A stretch of 64,000 bases of DNA, from NCBI GenBank assembly GCA_023974075.1, contig CM043797.1, forward strand, positions 31,093,023-31,157,022, given 5' to 3'. Each line of letters begins with the position of its first letter. Position 1 is the first letter of the stretch. Positions 24,601-36,539 of the stretch are shown piece after piece. Source of the stretch: Chaenocephalus aceratus (Eukaryota; Chordata; Actinopteri; Perciformes; Channichthyidae). The notes under the pieces were generated by a model. That model did not search any database, was not told where the DNA came from, and saw only the letters and a list, made by a program, of their open reading frames with translations. The translations under genes were made by a program, and so were the position numbers.

Positions 24601-27600
24601 TCGGAATGGTGTTGATATAGATATTCATCCTGAGTGCCATGTAATATTAATTACGAATATACTAAATAACATGGTGTTCATTGCAACATGTCAGACTTTT
24701 TTTTTTTAAAGTTTGGCCGAGATTTTCTTTTCAAATTTAGAATAAAAGGCTCAGCGCACAAAGTACTTTATATTACTGTTTATTTAGATATAACATAGAT
24801 ATCCTCATGTGGCATGTCTTGAAATGTTGAAACATAGCAAGTTTAGCAAAAACCTGTTGATTCAGTTGGTAGAACGTGAAGATAGTCACAGTGTGGCGTA
24901 CTTAATGGCATTGGCTTTCTCACTGCTGTCCACAATTCAATATCCAGGAACTACCATGTATAGATGTAGACATTGAAGCAGTTGGGAAGAGGGTAAAGGC
25001 CAATCATGTGACCTTTATTGTGCATTTAAAGAAGAATTTGGGTCCTTTTATTTACCAGAAAGATGCTCAACCGAATGTATTTTTTGTGTCTGCATCCCCT
25101 AATTTGAAAGGAGCTGCATGAAATGGCTGGATGCAAAAACATCTGCAGTGTTCGTAGAGGAAATCAATAACTCACCCTCTGCTGGGCTTTGAGAACACAG
25201 ATGAAGGCCATGTAGCTCTGATCTTATCCTGCACATAATCTGAAAGCCTCTTAAAGTCTTCATGTTCCTTATCAGAGTCAACAGCTCACTACAAGGCAAG
25301 GCAAGGCAATGTGATCCACTTTCTTAGTGTTAGTGAGGACTCGAGCAGCAGCGTTCTGAATCAGCTGCAGCTTTCTAATATATTTTTTAGTGAGACCTGT
25401 GAAGACCCCATTACAGTAGTCCAGTCTACTGAAGATAAAAGCATGTACAAGACAAAGTGGGTAGAGTAATGACTGGCCACTCACATTACATTACTTCCCT
25501 TCAACTTAATGTGAGTCTATTTTATTGTCCATATGGTACATTGACTGCATTTTAGATGGCACTTTTCCTGTCTTTAGACCCCTCAAGGCACTTTTTAAAT
25601 AAACAAATTACCATCCATAAAGGTGGGACCTGCTTGAGGTAACTCACTTATCTTTCTAAAGGATCAACATAACATGTTCACTGCAACGGCATGGTTCGAA
25701 ATGCAAATGATGAATGTATTCCCCATCAACCCCTCTGTCTCTTGCACCTACCCCAAATCACTTGTCAATTTCCTGTTTGAGCCAATAGTTTTCGCTTTGA
25801 GATTTGTTCTGTCCAAGTTTCTGGTTACTGGTGACTAACGTTGTATATTAACGTATTGCACACAAGCTCTTCTCTCTTAGTTTACTTTGTGACAAACACA
25901 AACTGTAGCATTTCCACATGTTCATCATCCCCCCTTCTCCACACACTCACTCACTCTCCGGATGTCATGTTGTGGAGAGGTCTGGGTCAGCTTCACGTGG
26001 GCGTAACCACAAGATGGAGTTTCTGTTGTAAACAGAATATGTTGTTAATGTTAAGCTAAAAGCTAAATCAGTTTTGGAGAAGCCACACACAACTTCAGAT
26101 TTGTATCGCTCAACAAGACACGTGCACATACAGTATTGTCCCGGCCTTATGCTTGATGGGATTATTATTTTCATTTCTAAGACTGAACAGGCAGCCCTCT
26201 TCACTCTGCTATCAACAATATTGCGGGAAGAAAATGTCCCCCCACCATCTGTCCAACCACCTGTTGCTGCAGATAATTTCCCTTAGGAGGGGAAATGAAG
26301 TTAGATTGATGAGTGATGATCCTTATTATGTGCTGGAGAAAACAAGTGATCTTTGAGTAACGGTTTATGAGCCATTCAGGTGAGGCTGCTATGAGAGGAG
26401 ACTGTGGATACTGGATAATGGTACTTATCCAAACAACTCTCCTCTTTCTTTTTCCTCCTGGCAAATTATAGACTTAGATTACATTTTTAACACACTCTAT
26501 TTGACCTCACAATAAAACGTTTTTTCTTTGACCCCCCCTAGTTTTTCCACTTCTCCTCACGGGCGTTTCTTCCGCCTGATGGTCAGTTTGCCGGTCGCAT
26601 CCGGTGGGAGGGAACCCCAGCGCGTGGGCAAGCCTCCATCTCTCTGATCAACGCTACGTTAAATGATAATGGGACGTACACGTGCTCCGTTAGAAACCCT
26701 CCTGATGTCCACGGGTCTCCTACTTCATACACTGTACTCACTGTAACACCAAAAGGTAAGAGTGTGCATTCACACAAACAAATAACAGGCCCATGTCTTC
26801 ACACAATGTCAACATTCTTTAACTGCATATTTAGCTTTGCACTGTTAGACTTCCTCCAATAGAGTTTGCGTTGCATATTTAAACACAGAGAGGAGAAAGG
26901 GGGAGTTAAGCTTAGCGATAATGACGTGAGCATTCTGGAAGTTAGGGAGGCAGTATCAGGAAGTTCTCAGTTCATCATCAAAGTTCGAAGATGAAGGTCT
27001 TACTGGTGGTGCACATAGATTGTAACTAACAACATCGCTACACATCTTCTTAATAAGGACTTTCCCCAAGATTAGCAAAGACATGAAAGCCAGTTAATAG
27101 AGATAAACATTAGAAAGTAAGAATCAAACGAGGTTAATATTAAAATAAGTAAAATACTTGTTGTGGGAGAAACTTCTGTGTAACAATGCAGTGGGAGTCA
27201 CCGACTCGGGAAGGAGACAGGGGGAGAGCTGGAGCTTTGATGTCAGACACTGATGGTTTATTTAGGAGCTTCGGCCGGAGGATTCACAAAACAAGTCCAA
27301 GAGTCAGAGGTTCTGACTTCACGGTAGAGTCGCCACGTCAATTCAGAAGAGCCTCTCTCTCTCTCTCGCTATACCTTTTTAACTGATTCACAGAGAGTAA
27401 TCAACATATTTGAGGGGATAGACTAAACAGTTGGGAACACTGAATTACTTGCGTCTGACACTTATGGCCTCGAAGATTTCATACCTTGGAGTCCACAAGC
27501 ACCAAGAAGGAAGTGTCCCAGCGTACCCACAACAATAAACCATTTGTGACCGAGAGTTGCCCGATCATAAACTGGTAACAACAACAACATATGGCTGAAG

Positions 27601-30600
27601 CAGCCCCTTCCTTAAGGGAGATAACAGACGTCAGGGTTGGTCAATAAACGTCAAAGGGCAGATGGATATCTAGGAGAATTATTCCCTAACACTTTTCTAT
27701 TACATTGATTAAATCCATGTAACATATCCTTAAGAAAATAGTGGCTGAGGAGAGGATGTTTAATTTCCCACTGCCCAGCACATATTTTTTAGACAGCAGC
27801 CTCATCCAAACATCTCGTTGGTGTTTGTGTTAGCTGTCATGATGTTGGCTATATTGGCTCACGCATGTTAGCCTCTGCTGTCAACAGACTGGAGATTGTT
27901 AGAGTCAGGGATGTTATAGTGGAGGGACTGAATTCAACAGATCTAAGTTCCTGACTATTAAAGACTGATCTTGCTGTTTTCCACCTAAAATTGTAGCTAT
28001 AATTACACTCAGAACCATTAAACTATTCAAAGATACATGACCACATGGATTGTTTGAAGCAATCGTTTTTTTGTACAACTTAACATTCAGGATAAAGCCC
28101 AATATCTAATGGGCTTTAGAGGTGCCCTCTGGTTTCACTGTTTATGCTAAGCTATGCTAATCAGATGCTGGCTTCGGCTACAATTCACCGACGTGAGAGT
28201 GGCATCAACATTCTCATCAAACTCCCTCCAAAAAAGGGAAAACTCATTTCCCCCCAAATGCTAACTTATTCATATCAGGAGAATTTTAAACTGATAGTTT
28301 TAGTTTTGTACTACTTATAAGTGCTAGGGACACATGGAGAACTACTTCATTCTATGTGCTATATATGGTGTGCATGTCTTTACTATACTGCTTTTCTAAG
28401 TGGGTTTTGCATGACGTCACGTGTATGTGTGGTCATGCAAACAACTTGTTAATGCGTTTCTGAAGACCTCCCCTCTTCCTCCACAGCGGCCAGCATTCAC
28501 TTCTCTGATGTTGCGGTCCTCCTCGCCTTTGTCCTCCTCCCCTCCACCATCGTCACCCTCATTCTGATTGCTCGGATACTGTGTCCCAAGAAAAAGCACA
28601 ACCAATCGAAGGCCTACAGATCGCCCATAGAGGTCACAGAGGGGTGAGTGGGTTTATTTAACCAATCACTGCTGTGGGTCCCCTGGGGGTAATGATGGTT
28701 ATTGCAGGCTTTGATGGTTAGAAATATGCTGCTGAATTGCTAATTTAATGAAGGTTAAACAATAAGTTCCTTTTAAGTTAACGTTTGGATTTTGGTTGTA
28801 GAAAACAGGGTTAGGTTTAGGTTAGGGTTCTACAGTTTTTTTTTGTTTTGGAGAAGTGTTGCTCCCCCGAACGGTTTGCAGTCAGTTTAAATATAGCAGC
28901 TTTAATCAGAGGGAATACAGGAAGATAAATGCCTGTGCTACGCTGTCCATACATGTTTAACAGATTGCATAAAATGACATTGACATTATGTAAACACTCG
29001 TGGACAACTCCAGTTTCTTTGTTTTTGATAATAAAAAAAAAAGGCTGTATCATCTTTCTCTGTACATTAATTATTAATTGTGTATTGATTATGGAGCAGA
29101 GAGAAAAAAATATGTAAGAGGATATGTAATTTCTTTCCTCAACTGAATTAAATAATTTCCATGTTTTTTATTAATATGTGCATCCAAGATAGTGATTTGA
29201 GGCATCGCAATAATTAAATCGTTCCAATGTTTTAGTTAATTTGTGCGCACACAATTCGTGTTAATAAAGAAAGATGGCACGGCACACTCTGCTCCAGTCT
29301 GATGTTGTGCGCTCTCGGGTCCCAATTACACACAGCAGATATTAGCTATAGGGAAACCAGCGTCAGAGTATTGTAAAAACAATACAGAACCCCATATGCT
29401 TATAAAAGTGCCGTGTTGATTAATGATTTGAAATACATCAACAGGTGTATACTTACTTTAAACCCCTCACTCTTGTTATGACTGTCTATTCCTGCCAGGC
29501 TGTCTCCATCCTAAATAACGGTTCGTCAGGACACACTCGCACCTTTGGAAACCTGTATACACTTTTCCTGAGAGGAATACGATCATTTCTACCCGGTCCT
29601 CCGGCTCGCTACAGCCACACATCTACCTGTATTAAAATGTGAAATGTGGAGCTCCGGGGTACATTTTTGCCAGCATTGTTTAAAAAAAGATGAGTCATGC
29701 GCATCTGTTACCTCGTGTTTAAGGTGGAGACAACCAGTAAAAGAATGGCAGGCATACAGTACATGGTCCCGAGAGAGTAGTAGATAGACCGAGACGTGTT
29801 ACTGATGTCACGCCTGTTGATGTGCAGAAGGCATAAAGACATGTTTGTGCAAGCCCAGGGTGATTCTGGAGTTATTTTACACTGTGGTGGTTACACAATA
29901 TTTAACCAGCAGATCTGCCATGGGTAATTGCCTTGACAGCGCACTCCTGGATCACTGCAGCAGGGTGAGCTCTCTGCATACACTCACCTTGAGCAAACAA
30001 AATAACTAAACCGTGGGAAGTTATTTTATTAAATAAGGATAGTAGTTCAATCTAGTGTGTACAAATGAGTAAATTGTGGCCTTGCTTTATGTGTTGTCTG
30101 CAGAACCACCAACATTATTTTTCCTTACCATTGTTTATTATTTGGGAGTTCCGAAATGTACAATAAGAAGACCCTCTTTACAGTGAAATGTCCTTAAATG
30201 AAGCAGTATCATTGTACTGTCTGTCCTGTCATGAGTTAGATGACACTATTCCGAAAAGATCTAAAATTTCGGAGTAAAAAACATTTAAATCCTTGTTTTT
30301 GTCCTTTTTGGGTTAATCTGTAATAAACGAGCTGTAATCTGATACGTTTGATCATATGTAGAGTACAATCTTAAAAAGGTGTTATAATTGTAATGACTTA
30401 CCATCTTTGCTGTCCATTCTGCATTCATCAGAGAGGAGAATGGCGTCCACCCGCCACCCAAAGAAAAGAAGGCCTCATGCTGTGACCTATATATGATGGT
30501 ACAGTCGAGAACATTTCACTATAAGACACTGTCTTGCAACCCATAAATAACTAAATGAGACATGTCTGCCAGATCCATTTCATGTTTAATTTTACATGCC

Positions 30601-30802
30601 CTCCATGTTCTGTCTACGGGACTTGAGGGTTTATGAAATATTGATCTTTCCAATGGAGTTGTTTTCTGTCTGGGTCTGTGTGAAGCTTCATCTGACGGTC
30701 TGTTTTTTCTGGTCTGTCCAGGACTCGGAGGATGAAGAAGGCTATTACGAGCTAAAAAAGAGGCCTCCTACGGATGAAGGCTATGCTGAGTCTCAGTGCT
30801 AG
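18563..30802 (+). CDS. mpzl3: Myelin protein zero-like 3 gene, six coding exons
   Basis: Homologue of MPZL3, a single-pass membrane protein with one V-type Ig domain, linked in mammals to skin, hair and metabolic phenotypes. Coding exons are 18563-18632, 21511-21677, 26542-26755, 28487-28643, 30432-30498 and 30722-30802. Phases are 1, 0, 1, 2, 0 and the total is 756 bases, giving about 251 aa (human 235). Exon 1 gives a signal peptide (NVILLLYLVGFYG). Exons 2 and 3 give the Ig domain: LSCTF, VDWSYRP, RIRWEG, NGTYTCSVRNPPDVHG. Exon 4 gives a membrane helix (AVLLAFVLLPSTIVTLILIA) and YRSPIEVTEG, matching human YKKSSIEVSD. The tail has CCDLYMM and DSEDEEGYYELKK, comparable to human DSDYEETY. An in-frame ATG at 18533 could add ten residues. 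It is tandem with mpzl2 in the same orientation, as in other vertebrates. Confidence 0.92.
21511..21677 (+). CDS. mpzl3: mpzl3 exon 2 (first half of Ig domain)
   Basis: Acceptor CCACCTCCAG at 21501-21510, donor CTGACA|GTGAGC at 21677/21678. Encodes STPAELHASKGDTVTLSC and VDWSYRPQSGGPPLT. Intron phase 0 in the middle of the Ig domain is the same as in mpzl2. Confidence 0.93.
24165..24235. repeat. Fish repeat fragment in mpzl3 intron 2
   Basis: TTTCATTTATATAGCACACTTTAAAAAC and CAAGGTGCTTAGCA resemble the phrase in the longer copy at 7120-7200. Confidence 0.45.
25305..25460 (-). mobile_element. LINE reverse-transcriptase fragment
   Basis: The minus strand reads HAFIFSRLDYCNGVFTGLTK and then LQLIQNAAARVLTNTKK. 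This is the conserved C-terminal part of reverse transcriptases of the L2/Rex/CR1 type of non-LTR elements (SRLDYCN and LQLIQNAAARVL). About 50 codons remain, in open frame, and the element is truncated on both sides. It lies antisense in mpzl3 intron 2. Confidence 0.85.
26542..26755 (+). CDS. mpzl3: mpzl3 exon 3 (second half of Ig domain)
   Basis: Acceptor after a C-rich tract, CCCCCCCTAG|T at 26541/26542; donor AAAAG|GTAAGA at 26755/26756; phase 0 in, 1 out. Encodes FFHFSSRAFLPPDGQFAGR, IRWEG, the cysteine strand NDNGTYTCSV and NPPDVHGSP. Confidence 0.93.
27159..27691 (-). mobile_element. Possible solo LTR in mpzl3 intron 3
   Basis: On the minus strand the segment begins TGTTAGGGAATAATTC and ends TTTCTCCCACAACA, giving TG...CA ends. 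It has a TATA-like AAAAAGGTATAGC and, about 130 bases later, CTAAATAAACCATCAG, a polyadenylation signal in the place expected for an LTR R region. No gag/pol sequence adjoins it, so it would be a solo LTR of an old LTR retroelement. No clean target duplication was found, which limits confidence. It carries no protein. Confidence 0.45.
28487..28643 (+). CDS. mpzl3: mpzl3 exon 4 (membrane helix)
   Basis: Acceptor TCCACAG|CG at 28486/28487, donor GAGG|GTGAGT near 28643/28644, phase 1 in and 2 out. Encodes SIHFSDVAVLLAF, the rest of the membrane helix, the stop-transfer CPKKKHNQSKAYR and SPIEVTEG. Confidence 0.92.
30432..30498 (+). CDS. mpzl3: mpzl3 exon 5 (cysteine-containing tail)
   Basis: Acceptor CATCAG|A at 30431/30432, donor ATGATG|GTACAG at 30498/30499. 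Encodes EENGVHPPPKEKKASCCDLY. The donor is weak (GTACAG), but phase 2 in and 0 out join cleanly to both neighbours. The Cys-Cys pair close to the membrane may be palmitoylated. Human MPZL3 also has clustered cysteines here. Confidence 0.85.
30722..30802 (+). CDS. mpzl3: mpzl3 last coding exon
   Basis: Acceptor CTGTCCAG|G at 30721/30722, stop TAG 30800-30802. Encodes DSEDEEGYYELKK and TDEGYAESQC. The two tyrosine motifs in acidic context (EGYYEL, DEGYAES) are candidate phosphorylation or sorting sites and correspond to DSDYEETY at the human C terminus. Confidence 0.9.
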   Translation, partial: DSEDEEGYYELKKRPPTDEGYAESQC

Positions 30803-31375
30803 AGAACCCTGCAGGCTGGGCGATGTTACTGTAACATCTAAACCTTCTGGTGCCTTACATATGGGAAACACTGAAGAGAAATACATGCTGGATTTCCTTT
30901 GCCACAGTTAAATCCGTACCCAGTCGTTTGGTGACTGTTTGTGGTGACCCCTTTGGAATAATACTTGTATTTTTGTCTTAATGCTGCATCACATTAAGAC
31001 TAGACATGATGCCATTAATTTCATTGATCTGTTGCCTACACGTTTCTACATTTTCAAGGCTATGCAAGAGGTCTTACTTTCTAATTTTAGGGCTTGTAGT
31101 CTTGATGACAAATTATTTGTTTCTTATGGTATTAGCTATACCAACCGACCCTGTCTATGCAAACACAAACACACAGGGGAGCACTATATGTATTTTGATA
31201 TCTTAATATGAGTCACTTTCTTATTATGAAGGAGCGAGATGCATTTATTTTGTAATTTATTGTCTGTCAGAGCAGCTATATGACGTCTGTCAATGTCTTT
31301 GTTGAGATGTAGTGGAACATTTCTGTTATATCTTTAATATTTGGACAGAAAATAAATGATTTGATTTGTGTAAAC
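30803..31375 (+). terminator. mpzl3 3' UTR with polyadenylation signal
   Basis: The first good AATAAA after the stop is at 31351-31356, giving a 3' UTR of about 570 bases. Confidence 0.6.
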
Positions 31376-31486
31376 TGCGACCACCTAATCATATTTATGC
31401 AGTATATTTCCTATATTATCTGTGTCTGTACATTACTGTCCAACATTCTTATTTCAACACCAGCAGTTAATGTTTGTCACTGTACT

Positions 31487-32961
31487 CAGGAGCTGACTGG
31501 GGGGGAAAAGTGGCCCGGGGATTAATTGACAGACAGGCCCATGTATCGGCCGGCCGGCGACGAAAGTATGTTACTTTACAAAAAACCCTATGCATTTAAT
31601 GTTATTTTGGACCATTATTCATATTGCCAGTGAGTAATCACATTACCTGAACCCTTGAGTTGCCAAGAGCAAAAATAGTTACAGCATATATTTAGTGATT
31701 TTAATGTTAACAGATCATTGATGCAATAACATTTGGACCTAATTTGCCTGACTTGACACATCCTCAATGTGGGTGGGACAATTTGACTGGGGGTGTGGGC
31801 AGGACCTCACCACCTGAAGATTTTTGTTTAAATGTTGACGTTAAATGCATCAATCTGGTGCACTTTGAGAGCAAAAGTAGGGACTAAATCTATGGATACA
31901 TCTCTCAACATCCATATGAAACAGAACTGTAAACAGATTGACTTTTTCTGTCAACATTTATTTGAACAGCAAGTGGAGGCAAAAGTGACTGCATCCAAAA
32001 CAATAAACCTGCTAGCTAACTAGCCTAAACTCAGTAACAGAATGTGGGCAACACGTTCTTCTCCATAGCCGCGCGACCTCTGAGTCAGACGTCACTTCCC
32101 CCTTTTCTATCCTACGGGTGCAGCCACTCCCACTGAACCCTGTTTCCTTGCCAACCCCACCCCCCCCCCCTCCCCTATGCAAGCCCCTCCCTCTGAACCC
32201 AGGGCTTGCTACAATACTGTATACCAGGGCTATTCAATTAGTTTGGAATGGGGGCCGGTTGATGATCCAAAGCAAGGGGCCGGGAAAAAGATGGCTTGAA
32301 ATATGAGCAATCATATTAAGTGCTTCAGATACAGTAAATACTACAACAGCATAGTGGAGTGCATATATTGTGTTTAATTCAATCAAACAACATAGCCCCA
32401 AGGCCTTTATAGATCTAAATGGCAAGTTCAGAACTCAGTAGGCCTACATGTGAAGCTAATTTAACCATCAACATCATTTAATTTGATTTAGGTGAAATTA
32501 TCTAATCATTCACGCAGAGATGCAATAAATGACAGGAGTTGTCACTACAGTAGCTAGTAGGTGGGTTCGAAACCCGAGCCCGCCGAAGTTTTCAGGCAAT
32601 GTCTTCCCCTCTATCTCTCAATTTAACTCTCTCTCTGGAATAAAGGCACTCTGGCCCAAGAAAAAATGTTGATTACTTTTTAACATTATACTCAAAGGGC
32701 CAGTAAATATCACCCCGGGGCCGGATTTGGCCCGCGGGCCGCCAATTGAATAGCCCTGCTGTATACTGTACTGTTAGGATTTAGGGAAGCAAAACAATAA
32801 CAACAAAAAAGTTAGTGGCTGCCGGAACACTTACAAATGTGGGCCGGTAGGATTTTTTTTTTTTGTATTTTTTTTTTTTTCTTTTGTTGGCCCTCCGGCC
32901 CACGCACTGCACCGGCCCACCGGGAAAACTCCCGGTATTCCCAATGGCCAGTCCGCCCCTG
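31487..32961. mobile_element. hAT-like element hosting a nested MITE
   Basis: The left end CAGGAGCTGACTGGGGGG (31487) is paired with the inverse CAGGGGCGGACTGGCCATTGG ending at 32961. GGCCGGTAGG and GGCCCACCGGGAAAACTCCCGG lie inside the right end. CAGGGGCGGACTGG ends are known from fish hAT elements. The flanks share only TACT, so the target duplication is decayed or the ends are slightly misplaced. The 534-base hAT MITE at 32225-32758 lies inside. Confidence 0.5.
32225..32758. mobile_element. hAT-type MITE, copy 2
   Basis: A 534-base copy of the element at 16780-17328, flanked by a perfect 8-bp duplication CTGTATAC (32217-32224 and 32759-32766). The ends CAGGGCTATTCAATT and AATTGAATAGCCCTG form a perfect 15-base inverted repeat, so this is the better preserved copy. 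It contains the same B-box GGTTCGAAACC (32564-32574) and AATAAAGGCACTCTGG. Same orientation as copy 1. Confidence 0.93.
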
Positions 32962-35900
32962 TACTAATCAGTTTATTTTACGGGACGTCTGAATTTGGAT
33001 GTGGTCATTATGATGTAACAGTCTTTGTTTTAGATACACCGCTTTGCTTTGTCAATTATTTTTTTTGAAACAATATTTGCCTAAATAAATATTTTTGGAA
33101 CTGGCTTTGTGAGGGGATGAACATGACTTAAAAATGTTCTAGCAAATTAATAATAATCTGTTTATTGGAGTATATGTATCACCGTTTGCTAACATACTTT
33201 GTTAGTAAAGCTTAGAGCATAAGGCCATCGTGTTTTCCTCGTCTTTGTTTTGTCTGTTGCAGTATTCATGAATGTTTCTTGAATATTCCTTCAAAAACTC
33301 TAAGGACAGGATTGAGTGTCAGAGCTTCACTCACAAATTGCGGCAGCATCTGTTTCATCCACAAAGTCGTGGGATTCGAGGGTTATACAAATACCTAATA
33401 AAAACAAGCCAATGAAAAATACAGAAAACGATAAGTCCTCATTCTGTCTCTTATTTTCTCTATTTCTCATTCAGCTCCATTCATGCCCTCTAGGTTTCAA
33501 TAATTCACAGACTGCTATGGCGAAACAATTATCATTCCTGCTTCATCTGAACTACCATGGCAACAGCTTACTCATGTCAGCCAAGGAAAAATTAGGATAG
33601 CCTAATATCATCACTGCCGATTAGCAAGAGTCACATTTATAGATTTACTATTCCAACTGAAATCTACTTCATTTATTTTAGCCTTTTATTAAACCATCAT
33701 TTTGTGAAACATTTTTCTTTATCAACCTAGTATACAGTATCTCTCTATTAAGCAGAGAGGATGATCAAATGCTACTGTTGGTGAATTGTTGTAGAGTTGC
33801 CATATTTATCCACATTTATTTCAGTTGTCTGGATTTGTTATAGCGGAAGTCTTGGTTTACAGGAAATATTGGTGCACTCTCGTCTCAAACTCTATTACAC
33901 AGCAGCAGAAGGAGGCCAGACCCAGCAATAATGACCTCCTCTGCCATTAAAGGTCTGCTCATAAAGGATGTCAACGTGTGCATAATACCTAGGTAAGTAT
34001 ATATGTCGATTAAAGGACATCAAGTTTCATAAGTAGATTTTTCTGGTCCTTGAGTTTGCTTGTCTTTAAGCCTAAGGCAACACGTTAGCGGTTGCCAGTA
34101 TGAACCAATTTCTTACATAGCCCACTAGTTCCCAATTGTTCTTACTTACTCCACAGTTACTCTTACTCATCTGTTACAGGAATACTATTTTTTTCTTAAG
34201 GGATTTGAGCCAAAAACGCAGGGGACCACTGTCCTAACCAAACAAAATCCCTAGTTCTAAAAACATAGTGGAGAAAATTGCAATTTAAATCACACGTTTG
34301 AGATTATTTATTTATGTATTACTGTAGTTGATTATAAATAGACAACACAATCTATTATGAAACCAATTTACCTTACACTGTTTGTGATTCAAATTATTTT
34401 CTGTTTATGCCATAATGTTGTTTCAAAAAAGAAAGAGAAAACAAGATATAAGAAGAAAGTTCTTAGTCAGCATACTTTACTCTGAGTCAGTGTATTGTGT
34501 CTTCGAGAACACCTGTGTGCCATTTTGTGAGTGCTGCTGTGTCAGATTCAGGAGTCACGTCCCAGCGACGGATTGGACACCTGGTGCACTTTTGTTTCAT
34601 GACAGCAGATGGGAAAACCTTTGATTTTCATCCCCTGGGTCATTGTCCTCTGCTGTATCAGATCATACGGGGGGGCGAGAGGAAGGAAAGGTGGAGTAAC
34701 TAAAGTGATTTTAAAAGTTGTTTATGGCTATACAAAAAGCAGTGAGCATTCGGGAGCTGACCGTTCTTATTAAATCAATAACAACTTGCTGTTGTTTTCA
34801 ACATTATTTTAGGCAGGGGTATTCATTTATGAATATTTTATACAATTTTGTAGGGAAGTCTTTTTAAGGGGGAGATAGTATTGACAGATGCATGCAACGC
34901 CACTATGTTTGATTTTGAATGTAGATTTAAGCTATTCAATATTTTCCAGATCTAATGCATGTTGTTTTTTCTATCATATAATGGTGACAGATAGCACACT
35001 TTGTATTTAGATTTGCTTTGTTTGGAGATTGCATGTTAATCTCATTGTTTTTCATACAGTGACCTTTCACGCTGCAAATGAGGAGCTTAATCACTGTCAT
35101 CTGAAAGGACACACTGCATGGTTGATGTTCAATGCAGTGATACAAAGGTGCACAAGGAGAGACTTGATACAAGATAGAATTGTCTTATATACTTTAGCAC
35201 TTAAACTAATGGAGAACAAAATGAGCAATGTGAGCGTTAGTGTATTAATCCTACAGGCTGCTCTTTTGCCAACTGTGAGGAGGCACAGTTGTGTTGCTGG
35301 TGCAGCTATGCAACACCAACACTATGCCTTATGCTTTTTAAATAGTTTACACAAAGTAGGACAACCAACACTTCTCCAGAGGGATTAACAGATTCTCAGA
35401 AACAAAAAAACCTGGCCTTACCCGATGATGTGACAATGACTTGTGGGTATAATTGAAATGGAAAATACACAACACCTTGTAAACTGGGTGTCCCATTCTT
35501 CAGAATTAATGTTTATTAATAAACTACACTTTAATCACATACAAAAATTTGTATTGCTAGAACATACCTCTTGACTTCTTCTCGATAATGACAAGACAGT
35601 GTGACATTATTGATCCCTGTGGTCAGTGCAGCAGCAGATTCAGCTGCACAGCATATTAGCACATTAAGACGGTGAGATGAGGAGCAGCTCTTTTAGCCTG
35701 GGTCAGGTTGCCGGCCAACCTGCTGCATTTGCAGATGGATTGTTTTCAAAGACCATCCCACGCACTCTCGCTCTGTTTCTTTAGCTACCACCGCCCAGGC
35801 ATCAGCTTGATTTTGCTCTGGGGGATTTAAGTGTTTGCTTTATTTTTCCTTTGGACAACCCCAATCATTTGTTATACACACGTTGCTGTATTTCTCTCTT

Positions 35901-36300
35901 AAAGGACTTTTTGTTTCCAGTGTGGGGATTTGAAGTGATTCCCCCTTGATGTTTAAATGTTAATGACAAGAACCTTTTTTATCAGAAACATAATTTGTTG
36001 AAACAAAATAAATAATCAAATGAAGATGGGTCACAAACAGTAAAGGAACGTTTTGGGGGAAAACATGACTCAGAAGAAGCTCATGCTCCTCTAGTATGGA
36101 TTCTACGTCAATGGAGCAGAATACAGTGACTCACTATCTACGTCACTTTTTTCTCTGAATAAAATGATACATAAAAAAGAGCAAAAGGTAAATTGTTGGC
36201 TTTTTTTTAGAACAAAACAATCTATCAGATTATTAAAACTCTTGTCATTGTCTCTTATTCTGCTAATCAGCAATTGAATTAATTTATAATTACCGCTTTT
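32962..36300. other. Intergenic between mpzl3 and gap43
   Basis: AT-rich sequence. The longest open frame (35029-35388, 119 codons) has no recognisable motif, unusual composition or splice context and is probably chance. No RNA gene was seen. Confidence 0.5.
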
Positions 36301-36309
36301 TGATTTGAT

Positions 36310-36530
36310 ATATTTTATTAATCCCCGTGGGGAAATTGTTTCTCTGCATTTGACCCATCCTAGTGTTAGGAGCAGTGGGCTGCCATTTTGAACGACGCCC
36401 GGGGAGCAGTGTAGGGAACGGTGCTTTGCTCAGGGACACCTCGGTAGCACTTGGTCTTTCCTGGACTTGAACTGGTGACCTTCCAGTTGCCAAGCCAAGT
36501 CCCAATCGACTTCGCCACCACCGCCCCCAC
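36310..36530 (-). mobile_element. tRNA-derived SINE, copy 1
   Basis: The minus strand reads GGTGGTGGCGAAGTCGATTGGG, then GTTCAAGTCC (B-box-like), GTGTCCCTGAGCAAAGCACCG, CTGCTCCCCGGGCG, GGCAGCCCACTGCTCC and ATGGGTCAAATGCAGAGAAAC, ending near GATTAATAAAATATATC. This is a familiar fish SINE layout: pol III head, conserved body, AT-rich tail. The same family is at 47622-47800 on the plus strand. Confidence 0.85.
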
Positions 36531-36539
36531 TCTTATCTG

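Noticed and set aside
35029..35388. 119-codon open frame as a possible small gene
   Set aside because: No recognisable domain, no splice context and ordinary AT-rich composition; chance is sufficient.
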